Shown piece after piece: positions 37,678 through 49,238 of a stretch of 64,000 nt of DNA (within the stretch, counting starts at the first letter, position 1; every line of letters begins with the position of its first letter). Under the pieces are notes generated by a model. The model worked only from the letters and a program-made list of their open reading frames with translations, did not search any database and was not told the origin of the DNA. The position numbers were made by a program, and so were the translations under genes. The stretch covers positions 3,100,001 through 3,164,000 of the forward strand of contig JAJTUQ010000004.1 of NCBI GenBank assembly GCA_021399445.1. The letters run 5' to 3'. The stretch is from Xylogone sp. PMI_703. Taxonomy: Eukaryota > Ascomycota > Leotiomycetes.

Positions 37678-39052
37678 GTTGATGACGTAAGAGGTGGTGT
37701 GCGCCCGGCCTGATCTGGAGGAGATAGGAGGCTATCGATGAATCTGGATGGTAGTGCGCAGCGAGTGTGGATGGAATTAGATGAAGAGGCAATGGGAAGA
37801 TTAATGGGGGAGATGGAGGTTTACGATTGAAGGATGCGGTTTACAGGAAGAGACTGGCGCAGGTTGAGGTCATGGAGTGTTGCTTAGGAGATCGAGGTAC
37901 CGCGCGCCTGGTTTAAGTGGAGAGGCTGGCGGTCGTGTGTGTGTGGTTGGAGCAGGGAAAGGCGAGCACGGCAACGCGAGGGAGCTGTGGGTAGCTCCTG
38001 CCGGAACAAGGCAACTCCCACCGACAATAATAATGCGCAATAATAATGCACCTCCCAGCGTGGAAGCGTCTCGAAGGACCTCAGCTGGCAATTCCCGTGT
38101 ACACAATTACTTATGCACGCTTGTGTGTACCGTATTGTACCGTGTACCTTTTTCCTTGTGCTGGGTACATATCCTGATGCTTAGTGCTATGGAGAAGAGG
38201 CACGTGAGGCACGTGAGAGGGCAGCATAACCGGCGCACAATCAATTGAGCAAATGAACGAATGAGACGCGCCGCATTCTTGACGGCTGGATAAGGCCAGT
38301 TAAGGCTGTGGGGGAAAAGCCACAGGGCCACAAGGCGGAAGTGCCGACTGCGTACAGGTACCGAGTATTACACCTAAAAGGAGCAATTGCTTTGAGTGCA
38401 TATACACCTATTATGCTCAATGAGCTCTATTCCTTCAAGGGCCAACACGGGGACTCTGTTAAATGCTGAGGAAGCAGATGGCTGGCTTACAGGTGGGTTT
38501 CTGCCATTTTCCTTCGGAAGCACAAATCAGATGAGGTGAGAACTGACAAACCAATTCCCCCGAACTTCGGTAGCGTTGTGAGAGCGATGCAGGTCATTGT
38601 TGCGCCATCCCGCATCTGGCATCGCGTGATCGAGTCGTCATCGGTCCAATCACTCTACTCTGTAGGGTTACTGTTGCAGTGGTAAACTGCAACCCTCGAG
38701 ATCGCGTGAAAGGGGACGGTAGGCTCGATATCTAGAAATTGAGGAAAGTGAAAGGAAAAGCTCACGCAAAGATCGTTCCAAAATGACGAATCTGATACGG
38801 AATACCATGAAGCCAAAGAAGTCAAAACTTTGTAGGTTGATCACGTGAGAAACGTTTTGTCGATAATTAAGTGTAAGCGGTAGAAAGAAATATCTTATCA
38901 TATCATCGTTGGTATACAGAAATATGAAAGCTGATGTATCGCGCTTGTATACACATAACGCCATTCCAGAGATGCTTGGAAGCCCGTGGCTTATTGACCT
39001 TTAACGCCGCATATGCACGAATACAAAAAAAGATAAAAGGTTCGCTGCCCGC
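37678..39052. promoter_or_regulatory. intergenic region with tandem CACGTG boxes
   Basis: About 1.4 kb without a gene, upstream of the AT-hook gene and downstream of the next minus-strand gene. Two CACGTG E-boxes stand 9 bp apart at 38201-38206 and 38210-38215, within a direct repeat of GGCACGTGA. A third CACGTG lies near 38842. Confidence 0.5.
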
Positions 39053-40318
39053 CTAAGCAAGACTGAGTCCCTCCAGTAGCTCCAAATTCGAGGCTTCTGC
39101 CCTCGCCCGCTCAATAATCTTCGTCTCCTCTATACCTAGCTCCTTGGGGAACTTCGTGCTCAGATAATTCATGACCCACCTGGCATCATCGTACTGGTCA
39201 TGTCCAAGTAGAAACCTCGCTGTGTCGACCCCTAATCGGATGATCTTGGTATTTTCATCCTGGAAGGAGCTCTTCTGCTTGGATTTCAAGATCCTTAGAG
39301 CCAGGTCAGCCCGTGGATTCACGGGATGTCGGAGATGTAGCCGTGCCGAATAGTAAGGAACATCGGAGGCGAACGCTGGTATTAGTGAAAGGAACGAATC
39401 AAAGGTCTCTGGAAATGCGGCTTGGTGCCGGGACGGCTCTAGAAGAGTCTGGTGAGTGAGGAATAACCCAGCTGGGCTAAGAGCAGCGCGCATCTGTGTG
39501 GTTGTCATGCCAGCAAGGTGTTGACTCGCGCTGGCAATGCACTTGTAGGCGTTATCTAGACTCAACGCTGTCCGGGCTTCCGCTTTGACGAGCATTAGCA
39601 ACGGTGTGCATATCTCTCTTCGTAGTTTTACTCTCTCGGCATCGTGGCGGTTTTCGGAGGTTAGTTCTGGAAGCTGCGACGCTCTAGCCAATGCCTTTTT
39701 CACCCATACCCATGCTACATCTTGGAGCTTTTCGACAACCATGTATTCCATCAAAAGTTCTGTAAAGCTCTCGTTCTTCTCCATGAATGTAATATCGTTT
39801 GCCGTGCCACTTGCCATCAGCCATTTTACCACCTTCAACCCGGCACCAGATTCTCTCATCGCTTCGTGGATAGATAGAGCGGGTGATCCGGTAATTTCTC
39901 TTTTCTTCGCAACCAAACATGTGTGCGCCCACTGTATATTCATTAATCCTTTCGCAACGGCCTCGTCGAATATCTCCATTGGATCTCTTGCTGACCCCGT
40001 CATGGTTCCCTTGTCTTTGGTATAGGCAAAGAGCGGATTCGTAAGAATGGAGTGCATGAGCCGATCAGTAGGTCTGCCCTCAGCGTCCGAAAATGACCGT
40101 CGTCTTGGTCGAGCATGCTCTTTCCCGCTGTGGCTTCTGTCTCCCCATGCCTTGGGAATCTTGCCATGTTCCTCATCTAGGTGGTGTCGGAACGAGGTCG
40201 TAATAAGGTTCAACAACTGCTGCGATTCGCGAGGGTTCAATGGCAGGGGAGGGTGGATGTCGAATTTCTGCAACGCTGGCACGAGCCGGAAGAGGTTGCT
40301 CTGTGATGGACGAAACAT
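39053..40318 (-). CDS. conserved fungal protein, possibly mitochondrial
   Basis: A single-exon frame of 421 residues starting MFRPSQSNLFRLVPALQKF. The start is basic, without acidic residues, and looks like a mitochondrial presequence. PPLPLNPRESQQLLNLIT follows, and RPTDRLMHSILTNPLFAY at about 85-102 looks like a conserved core. The rest is helical, with pairs such as EKLQDVAWVWVKKAL and ARFLLGHDQYDDARWVMNYL that resemble TPR/PPR-like helical hairpins. I know similar conserved proteins in filamentous ascomycetes but cannot assign a function. A role in mitochondrial gene expression is only inference. Confidence 0.8.
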   Translation of the reverse strand: MFRPSQSNLFRLVPALQKFDIHPPLPLNPRESQQLLNLITTSFRHHLDEEHGKIPKAWGDRSHSGKEHARPRRRSFSDAEGRPTDRLMHSILTNPLFAYTKDKGTMTGSARDPMEIFDEAVAKGLMNIQWAHTCLVAKKREITGSPALSIHEAMRESGAGLKVVKWLMASGTANDITFMEKNESFTELLMEYMVVEKLQDVAWVWVKKALARASQLPELTSENRHDAERVKLRREICTPLLMLVKAEARTALSLDNAYKCIASASQHLAGMTTTQMRAALSPAGLFLTHQTLLEPSRHQAAFPETFDSFLSLIPAFASDVPYYSARLHLRHPVNPRADLALRILKSKQKSSFQDENTKIIRLGVDTARFLLGHDQYDDARWVMNYLSTKFPKELGIEETKIIERARAEASNLELLEGLSLA

Positions 40319-40912
40319 GCTGGGCCACAATGGTACCCTTTGAGACCCTGTAGGGTAAAGGGAGGAGAGATATTGGAATCAATCAATGATCCGTGAAGCA
40401 GGCTGAGTGCACGAGATCAGGCCGTGCCTGGTGCCATCGTTTGTCCAAATGTGGGGATATTGACGTCTTACCAGCCCTGGTGATTGTGGATCCTCGGTTC
40501 ACGTGATAGCGTCAAAATCAAGTGGGCAAGCGGAAAACGCCTCCCAAACAAAGCTGAGCTTTAGTCACACTGTAGCCTTTTTCAGCACCATGTTTTTACT
40601 TCTCTTTATAATTTAAACCCAAAAAAATTCACTTACAGAGACAATTCGTGTATACCTTTGAATTTGCATTTCTGCAAATTCCGCTTCGTTCAGGATCTTA
40701 ACATAAAAGTTCCTGTAACGACGCGAGTCGCCTACAGGTCAGGAGAGCTTAATTCTTGTGGCATAGGTTTCGCGAACGGGCTACCCACGATTTTCGAGCG
40801 TCATTCCTCTTTCGCAACTGCACCCTAAAGCCTTAACTTCCACAACCATCCATTCACGTCCAGCCTTTCCTCTTATTTTCTGATTTTCTTATAATTCATA
40901 TAGCCTCACACA
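40319..40912. promoter_or_regulatory. divergent promoter with a TCACGTGA palindrome
   Basis: A 594-base spacer between divergent genes. TCACGTGA lies near 40499, about 180 bases above the minus-strand start. CT-rich sequence precedes the DEF1 start. Confidence 0.45.
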
Positions 40913-43751
40913 ATGTCTGAGGTGCAATCACGACCAGCCGCACCTCGTGGCAGAGGTTCGGCTCGTGGAGGTCGAGGAGGCTTTGCTGCCAGAGGTGGAC
41001 GAACAGGAAGAGGTCACGCAACCAACGGCGAAAAGGCAGAGAATACAGCTACATCCATTGAAGACGACAGCGAAGTGACCCAACTCAAGAAGAAATATGG
41101 CAGCAAGGTCACCACAATCAAAGAAATGTTTCCCGACTGGACGGATGAAGATATTGTTTTCGCTCTCGAAGAGACAGCTGGCGATCTCGAAACAACGGTG
41201 GAACGCATAACGGATGGTAAATCTCAATATATAAACCTCACATATATTTATTTGACATGGGGTCTGCTCATCTATCGTGATTAATACTGATATTTTGTTC
41301 TCAGGCACAATTTCACAATGGGGAGAAGTCTCAAAGACAAAGAAAGATCGAGCTCGGTCAAAGGTCAAAGAAACTGCTACATCCTCTGACGGTACCAATG
41401 CGAGAGCCCCACGTGGCGGTCGGGAAGGCGGCAGAGGAGGTGCTGGTCGCGGCCGTGGCACTGAACGAGGCAGAGGCAGAGGTCGTGGTAGTGCTGGAGT
41501 TGCTCACACCAATGGCACTCGTAAGGACGCTGCTGACGTTTCGGTTCCGACCGAGGAATCAACTGCTTGGGAAACATCGAAATCTGAGGACAAGACTACT
41601 GATGATTGGGGCCCAGCGGCAACGAAACCCACTACAGCTCCAGCTGCCCAACCAGCTACTACTGCTCTTCCTGAAGGTGTAAAGAAAACTTGGGCAAGCA
41701 TGTTTGCAACGCCCGCCCCTGCTCAACCACCAAAGAAGGCACCCGAACCAGTTGAGAAGTATGCAGTCTGTTATAGCCAATTGAATTGTGCTAACATATC
41801 TTTTAGACCCAAAGAGCAAGAGAAGCCAGTGGAATTGAAGGAACCTCCACCACCGGAGCCTGAGCCAGCCGCTCCAGAAGAAGGCCTTCCTGCCCCTGCT
41901 GATACCACCGATAAGCCTGCTGAAGAACCCCCAGCTCCTCAAGAGCCGGAAGTCACTGTTACGCCATCGAAGGATGAATTAACAGAGACAAATCTTGAGC
42001 AAGTACCTGATACCTCGAATCCTCCGCCAACAACTACCACCGCTAGCATTGCTACAAACTCTTGGGATACTCGGAATGCCACACCGCAAACTGCACAGCC
42101 CCCAGCCACTGGATTTGCTGCGACAGCATTGAAGGCAACTGGAGCAGGTGGACGGTCCGCAAGTTATGGACGCCGTGTGCTTGATCAGGAAGAAGCTGTG
42201 CGAATGCCAGGAAATCGTGAAGTAGATCTTGCTGCCGTTCAGTTTGGGGCTTTCAACTTGGGTGATGCCGGTGATGATGATGTCGATGGTGATAGGGAGG
42301 AGCCAGAGACTCGTGCTCAACCTCCACAGCACTCTCCAGTTGCTCCCCGAGCAACTTTACCGCCTGCACCTCAGCAAGCTGCGCCAGCGCCGGACACATT
42401 TGCATCTACAAATCAAACGTCAGGCATGCCACCAGCGACTCATCCTCCAGCGGCTCCTGGCCTTCCTTCTCCTCAGAATGCTCCGGGCGCTCAGGGAACC
42501 ACCGGACAAGGAGCACAAGCAAATTCCCAATTCAACCAATATGGCCGATATACACAGCCAGGCAGCCAAGAACAATCCTCGCTCCCACAAAAGCCTTACG
42601 ATGCATTCAACCAGCAAACACAATCTACTCAGAGTCCTTTTGAAGGATACCCAAATCAGCAGTCTCAGACTCAACCTCCGGGACAACCAGGAACGTTCTC
42701 TTCCGCCCCAAGCGATTTTTCGTCCTATTATACCGCCGACCTGCAACAACAACAACGTGCTTACAACAACTACTATCAGCAACAATACGGCTTACAGCAA
42801 GGCACCCAAGGTCAAGATGCCTCTGGCCAGCAGCGATCCTACAGTGGATATAATGGCCCTCAAGCCGATAATGCTCAATTTCCTCAAACTTCTCAGCAAA
42901 ACCAATCTCGTTATGGTGCTACAGGGGAAGGCCAGGCCAGCGGCCATACCACACCAAACCCTGCGACACAAAGTCAACAGCAACTCGGTACCCAGGGATC
43001 TCAACCTCAACCAAGTCACCAGCAAGGCCCTCAAGGTGGAAGTTATCCATACGGCCATCCGTACTACTCTAGTCCATATTATGCGGCTTATATGAACCAG
43101 TTCCAGCAGTATGGCGGAGGTAGCTACGGTGCGGCACCATACGGTGGAAAGGGTGGTATCCACGCACAATCTTACCAAGGCTATGGGATGTCACCCGGAG
43201 GCCCATATGATCACACTTCATCTCCAGCTCCTGGATTTGGTGTTCCTTCTCTACTTGGTCGTGACAGCGCTCTCAGCGGTGGCTTGGGAGAGTATGGTCG
43301 TGTCGGATCTACGCAGTCATCTACTCACCAAGGGCTGCCGGGTGCCCACGATGCATTTAGTCGAGGTGGATCCTATCAAGGGCAATATAACCCACAGGGG
43401 AGCCAGTCTGGTTCTGGAGAGGACCTGAAACCTTTTGGAGAGTCTAAGGCTGGCAGTGGACCAAGTCCTTCGCTTCCCCAAGCTGGCAGACCAGGATCAG
43501 CTGCTAACACGGCTTCCACATCTGGTCTTCCACCTCAGCAATCGTCTCAACAAGCTGGCTATGGTGGTTACCCAGGCCATCTTCAGCAACCCGGTCACGG
43601 ACTACACACCGGCCAGGCAGGCAGTCAGTATGGCGCTCTCGGTGGCGCTCAGGGACATCAAAATAGCCAATATGGCGGTTACCAAGGCTTTGGCGGTAAC
43701 TATTATGGTACAGGCCAACAGCGCGGATGGGGTGGCAACTATGGACACTAA
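40913..43751 (+). CDS. DEF1: RNA polymerase II degradation factor DEF1 (CUE domain)
   Basis: DEF1 promotes ubiquitin-dependent removal of stalled RNA polymerase II. Three exons (40913-41216, 41305-41758, 41807-43751) give 900 residues. The N-terminus is RGG-rich. A CUE ubiquitin-binding domain at about 55-100 reads TTIKEMFPDWTDEDIVFALE and continues across the first intron into GTISQWGEV, a fungal DEF1 signature. A second RGG block and Pro/Glu-rich linker follow. The last 500 or so residues are Gln/Gly/Tyr/Pro-rich and prion-like. The second intron is 48 nt (GTATGC, branch GCTAAC, TTTTAG) and has no stop in frame, so an unspliced read would still be open. Confidence 0.92.
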
Positions 43752-44629
43752 TGACCAAATCTAGTGTCATGTCCTTGGGAGTTGTCATCTTGTTTGCTCA
43801 ATTCAGCTTTACGATTCAAATCTGAATTACAAACGGAACTTCTCACCAGTTATGTGTTACTATTGCCAGCTCTTTTCGGTTTTTTATCTCGTTTACAATC
43901 TGGGCGAAGGGGGAATTTCGAAAAGTGTCATGCCTCATCGGAGGAAAAAAAATCTAATCCATCGGTCATGTCGAGCTTGTCCACCACGCAAGACTTAAAA
44001 AAATCTGTATTTCCCCCTTTTTGCTCCTCACAACTCTGTTTTCAAATAGCCTTTTCTCTCATCTCAACATCGAGTTCATGTTACCAACGTTTTACGGGCC
44101 GGTACGCCCTGGCAATGCGGAAAAAGTCGATTAAGCTTTAACTTGCCCTGTTATAGGCATGGATTGGCGGACAGGGGCGGATTTTGTTCATTAATATCGA
44201 TGGCATGGGCCCTCTTTCTTAATGGGCTTTTCTTTGATTATGAGCATCGCGCACATGCAATTTAACGTGAGGGATGAAATTCACATCTCGTGTATCCATG
44301 AGGAATTAGTCAAATAATCAAGTTGACTGCAGAAAAGAGTTACAAGGTCCTGTTTGCTCATGTGACCATATCTTAGGAATGTTATGATTTTGATTGATTA
44401 TTGAATATTGATGTGATAGGTATATATGACTAAGGAGCTGCTAATGCTGCTCTAGGGTACACATGTTCTCACAGGTACCAATACCAGACTAGTTATCTTA
44501 ACAATGAAAATGCCTCTCACCCATCCCTAACGCCAAAGCTTACCCAAGAAAATGAATATATGCCGAAAGATTCTTCAGTCGTATGAATTATGGTATCGTT
44601 TCGTCCGCTCTTAAATGAATGCTTTTTCA
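43752..44629. other. 3' spacer between convergent genes
   Basis: About 880 bases between the DEF1 stop and the stop of the large disordered protein. It contains several A-runs and no coding-like frame. Confidence 0.4.
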
Positions 44630-47587
44630 TCAAATCCTTTCGTCCTCAAACATGCTACTCTCCGTAATGTCCTCCCATCCATCATCACTCTTGATATAAC
44701 TCTTCTCGACATGCTTTTGATTACCCATCCAATGTCCATGATTTATGTGTGCAGCTGAACTCCGGTTGTAGTTCGGTTTCTTCCCCTCCGTCCAAGCATT
44801 CCAGATAGCATCTGATACCTTTCCCATTGCTCCGCTTACTACTTCACCCGTCCATTGGTCCAGTTTTGTGGGGATCGCATACGGAAAGAAGGGATCTGAC
44901 GGTGACCAGGTGTTCCGTGAGGAGTAGGTGGGATGACAGTAATACTCGCACATCACACTTTCGCTGACATACCAGATTGAGAAGACAAGAGTTATAAGGC
45001 CTAGCCACGTCAACCTTCTCCTTTCGTTTTCATGCCGTTTGGGTTTAAGTAGTCGTGGAACCGGGACAACAAGGTGGTATACACTATCATTGACCGTGCA
45101 GTCTGGGCAATTTGCATGATTATGATGTGTATCGTGTTTGTGTGCAGTAGCAGCAGCTATAGTAGAAGCGGACACTGTCTTTTCAAGTCGCTCAATACCG
45201 CGTTTTGCCTCTGTGATGCTTGTTGACGTGTTCTTAAGTGTCCTGTTCATGCGCTGGAGTGTTAGAAGCTCCAGTCTCCTATCTTTCTCTTTCTGACTCA
45301 AAGGTCGGCCAGCCTGATCATATTCGAGATCTACGATGTTTTCGAGAATGGTGGTATCATCAGGAACTCCATTCCCGTGTGCTTCAATGATAGCGTCAAA
45401 GTCATCAAGAGTTGAGTCATCAATATCAATTTCCTTTCGAATAGATTTTAGATCCTCAGATATACTCGCTGGCCTGGCTGTGTTGATCAGTGGCGGTCGC
45501 GATCGTTGTCTAACAGTTGCATCGGACTTTGATGACCTCGATGAGCTTGGTCTTTCTGTATTCCTCTGAAGCTCCTTATTTGAGGGTTGTTGTGCTCTGG
45601 CCTCCTTGTAGAGGTTCTCTTCGTCGCTTTCCTCCTTTATCTTCAGGTCCGATGATTCTGATGTGCTAGTTCGTTGAACTGTAGGAGCAGGAGTCTCTAT
45701 ATATGCACCCGTTACTTTTGGGGTGGGCATGGTCAGTGCATTTTTGCCAGGTCGCGGGGTTTCGAGTTCATCATTATCAAGGGGTGGAGGAGTCATCGTC
45801 CGTATTGAATTCTTCTCAGACTCGCCATCTGGAAGATCGAAAAGCTTTTTCTCTTGCACAATCCGTACCTCTGGATCCGTATCAGATTTCATACTAATTG
45901 TACTGTGACGCTTTTTTTCTGCATCTGAGACAGGTGGATCAGCCGCAAGCCCTTCGGTTTGCTTGCTAGCCGACTTTTCTTTATCAGCATTTTTGTCCTT
46001 CTCAGCTGGCTTGTCTTCTTGAGATGGACTTGGGCTGACACTACTACTGGCGAGTCTAGACAGGCTTCGCAACGTATCTCGATATTGATCTTTTCTTTCT
46101 TCAGAATTTCCTGCATCTTTACTCTCTTCGCCACCTCCTGCGGGTTTAGCGTCACCTGTCCGTGGTCGCGATCCTCCACTGAAGATAGTAATTGGTGTTC
46201 CTGGTATGGGCTCACCTTCTTCTTCCAGAATAGTCCTTTCGTGTAATAGCTCAGACTGATTACGGCCCGGAGCATTGGTGATTGTGCGCTCTGCCTCTGG
46301 AGACAGGGATCTCTCCTCCGAATTGCGCTCTCTGATATCTTCCAATCTGCTTTGAGCCACAGCTCTCGGCAATAGGCTTTGGAACTCTGCTTCGCGAACC
46401 TCATCTAGCTTGGTCTTCCTTCCCGTAAAATGAGGGGTAGATGCTTGGAGAGAATGTGCAGTAAAGTCAAGATCCGCATCCCACATATTGCTTTTTTCTG
46501 GTGTCGCGCTTGAGGGGTTAGTGGAAGTAGGTCGAGATGCTGGAGGCGTGAATTCTTGCAATGCTTGTTGATCTTCAATTGAGGGCAAAGGCACATCATT
46601 TGAAGCATGGCCCTCCCTATTCGGAGAGGTGGGTGACTTGCCATCCAGGGACCCCTCAGGGGATATTATTTTGCTCAGCCATCCGTCATTTCTCTTTGCT
46701 TTGCTTCCCCACGTACTTGGTACTCTCACTGGCGGTTCATCGTCATTTTTGGTGGAGGTAGGCTTTTTGGAATCTTCTCTTTCGGCATCTTTATTCCCAG
46801 AATCTGTCCTACTGAAAAGACCATTCCGACTTGATGTGGCTGCCGTATAACGTTCTTGATCTTTTAAATATTTTATCATCTTTCGATCAAACTCATCCTC
46901 TGTAGAATCTTCCAATAAGCTAAATCCTGAAAGACTACTCCTCCCACTAGAAATCATAGACTGATTATCCTCATCTTCATCGATACCTCCACTTTTTCTT
47001 CGAAACGGTTCTGATTTTCTTGGGAAGTGGAGAGAGCGCCTTGTTGATGTTTGTAGCTTATTCCCGTCTCCTGTGTTAGATCGGCCTCGAGGTCTTGGAA
47101 GGGGGCTCGGGCTCGAGGTATGTAACCTATGCTTCGCGTCGCCTTCTTTATGTGCAGACGCGGACTTTTCTTCTGGGGTGTGACCGTTCGCATACGTCCT
47201 CAAAGTACTTGATACCGTCTCGCGCATGTAAGATTTTGCGGGCTGCGGGCTGCGACCAACGGATCCAGTAGAGTCCAAGCTATCTCGACAACTTCGTCGG
47301 AGACTGGGACTGGGAGACGCCGATTCAGTGTCCCGTCCGGCGCGCTCATATGCGGCTCTTAAACCAGATCCGCTAGACGTCCTCCCACTCATCCATCCCC
47401 CCCCAGTCGGTCTTGGTAGTTTTGATTCTCCATTGTCCTTCTGCAATGGGCTTTGTCCAGCGTCAAGCTTACGCGATTTGAACAAAGGCTTATCCCGGCC
47501 TCTAGAAAGTGCATTCGCATCTGTTGTATTAGTTTCATCGTCTCTCATGTTATGCGCGTTGTCGCGACCTGGGTCTGGTTGAGCCAT
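44630..47587 (-). CDS. large disordered protein with a single C-terminal membrane segment
   Basis: A single-exon 985-residue protein. The first 770 or so residues are Ser/Pro/Glu/Lys-rich and mostly disordered, with short conserved-looking islands (EFDRKMIKYLKDQERYTA, then NMWDADLDFTAHSLQ). A predicted coiled coil lies near RLELLTLQRMNRTLK and continues to TEAKRGIERLEKTVSAS. A His/Cys-rich patch NHANCPDCTVND follows. One hydrophobic segment (LTWLGLITLVFSIWYVSES) precedes about 110 C-terminal residues. This plan, disorder then coiled coil then a single membrane anchor, fits a nuclear-envelope, spindle-pole or ER tether, but I cannot name the family. The start is the first ATG in the frame. Confidence 0.82.
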   Translation of the reverse strand: MAQPDPGRDNAHNMRDDETNTTDANALSRGRDKPLFKSRKLDAGQSPLQKDNGESKLPRPTGGGWMSGRTSSGSGLRAAYERAGRDTESASPSPSLRRSCRDSLDSTGSVGRSPQPAKSYMRETVSSTLRTYANGHTPEEKSASAHKEGDAKHRLHTSSPSPLPRPRGRSNTGDGNKLQTSTRRSLHFPRKSEPFRRKSGGIDEDEDNQSMISSGRSSLSGFSLLEDSTEDEFDRKMIKYLKDQERYTAATSSRNGLFSRTDSGNKDAEREDSKKPTSTKNDDEPPVRVPSTWGSKAKRNDGWLSKIISPEGSLDGKSPTSPNREGHASNDVPLPSIEDQQALQEFTPPASRPTSTNPSSATPEKSNMWDADLDFTAHSLQASTPHFTGRKTKLDEVREAEFQSLLPRAVAQSRLEDIRERNSEERSLSPEAERTITNAPGRNQSELLHERTILEEEGEPIPGTPITIFSGGSRPRTGDAKPAGGGEESKDAGNSEERKDQYRDTLRSLSRLASSSVSPSPSQEDKPAEKDKNADKEKSASKQTEGLAADPPVSDAEKKRHSTISMKSDTDPEVRIVQEKKLFDLPDGESEKNSIRTMTPPPLDNDELETPRPGKNALTMPTPKVTGAYIETPAPTVQRTSTSESSDLKIKEESDEENLYKEARAQQPSNKELQRNTERPSSSRSSKSDATVRQRSRPPLINTARPASISEDLKSIRKEIDIDDSTLDDFDAIIEAHGNGVPDDTTILENIVDLEYDQAGRPLSQKEKDRRLELLTLQRMNRTLKNTSTSITEAKRGIERLEKTVSASTIAAATAHKHDTHHNHANCPDCTVNDSVYHLVVPVPRLLKPKRHENERRRLTWLGLITLVFSIWYVSESVMCEYYCHPTYSSRNTWSPSDPFFPYAIPTKLDQWTGEVVSGAMGKVSDAIWNAWTEGKKPNYNRSSAAHINHGHWMGNQKHVEKSYIKSDDGWEDITESSMFEDERI

Positions 47588-48004
47588 GTTCGCGCTCCTC
47601 TTTTATCATCATTGACAGTATTTGTCCATGCCTATGCCCCTCTATGGAGTCCCTATTCGACTCGAAGTAGTCGCTCCTCGGTATATTATGCGTATAGTGG
47701 GCGCTTTGGTGCGGTTCGTTGCTGCCCAAAATTTTGTCGATCCGGGAAGTTCATGAGTTGTTGAAGCGCGTTGTTCGCGGTCAATTAGCCAACGTCAGAG
47801 AGTTTCGCCTCGCTAAGGCTTTAGAGACCAATGCCAACTTTAATTTACTCATTGACAACACATCATCAATAAATATGATTTGCAGTCTCTACAAAATCGA
47901 GATAATCTAATAATACTTGGACATTGTAAACTAACAGTTACCTTAACCTCATAGAAAACAAACCAGGCCCTTTAACAGTTAAACGCCCTCGTTCCGCACA
48001 CCCC
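47588..48004. other. spacer
   Basis: About 420 bases holding the promoter of the gene at 44630-47587 and the KES1 3' end. Nothing else recognised. Confidence 0.35.
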
Positions 48005-49238
48005 TCACGACTGGCTCTTCTTGACTGTGGCGGCCTTGTTCTCATCAAATCTCCAAATTCCACCAGTCTTATCAGAGTCCAGAACCAGTCCAATCTTCGG
48101 CCCTAATTGGCTCAAAACAGGGTCGCTTTCAACCACCGAAAAGTATCTCCTCTCCCAGACCCTGCCTTCAGCCTTCTCTTTGGCCCTCAATTCACGTTGC
48201 GCAACTTCAATGCGCGTCTTCTCGTTGCCAACAGCATCCATGTCGCCTGCTGCGATTCCAGCTGCTACCTTTGACCATGCCCTCCGGGATTCCAGCGGGT
48301 CTTGCTCTTCAATCGGAGCGACCTGAAGAGGGGTCACGGTTGCGGCATTAGCATCAAATGTCTCGACTAATGGACCTGACTTGTGTGACCCTTCACGAAT
48401 ATCAAATGACTTTGACCATTGACCTGCGACATTATATAAAACATTGCTCTCCTTCCCGGTCGGATACAGAGTAGCCGTAAAGCTGTTTTTCTTTCCTGAA
48501 AGCCAACCCTTACCACTGTACTCAATCTTAGCGGTGTAGCCAGAACTGCTAGTAATATAGGTTTTGCTTTCGAGTTCGACATACGGAGCTCCAAAAATAA
48601 GTCCCTCGATATGTAGACTTGGAAGAGTTATGAGATAGGTTTCGTCAAAGGCTGGAATCGAATAGACAGCATGGCCAATCTGTTTCACATATATGGTACT
48701 GGCGAAGGATGCCTTTTGAGCATTATATCCTTGTAAATACACACCGTGCTCTTTATTCTCGATATGATAGGCTGTCGCTGGAGGGTGGTGACTAGAGAGT
48801 CGTCGTCAATAATCTATTTACAGGCAGCTGAACGAGATGGTATATATACCTGACTTGCTCCGACACCAATTCAGTTGTGCCGACCTCATCCACCCATTTG
48901 CCCAGGAAAAGCTCTCCCAAGAAGGGGTTCAACGGCTTCTTCTCATTTCCGAACTGATCGCTTCGGCTGGCATACTGCTGCTTCAGTGTGCTTAGAAACC
49001 ATTTCAGAACCAGGAGAGCACGCTTTTGAGGGTCTTTCTCCTTAGCAGGGGCGACGAAAATAGAGGGATGCTCTGCCCAGTAAGAAGAGAACTCAACAAG
49101 AGAGGTTGACGAGAGAATGAATGGCGGTGCCGTCAGGGAGGAAAGATCGCCATTGAAAGAAGCTATCGACTTCAAGAATGCCGACCAAGATGATTTATTT
49201 TGTGCAGATACTGCACCTCCTTCTTCGTTGGAAGACAT
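48005..49238 (-). CDS. KES1: oxysterol-binding protein, KES1/OSH4 type
   Basis: A short, single-domain oxysterol-binding protein homologue that exchanges sterol and PI4P between membranes and tunes Golgi traffic. Exon 1 is 48850-49238 and exon 2 is 48005-48791, joined over a 58-nt intron, giving 391 residues with no PH or ankyrin module. The start reads [20 protein letters not shown], followed by [14 protein letters not shown]. The family fingerprint EQVSHHPP (residues 127-134) is split exactly by the intron after AG of the Ser codon. [11 protein letters not shown] and the C-terminal WERRYF complete the domain. The short form matches yeast OSH4-7. Confidence 0.96.
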
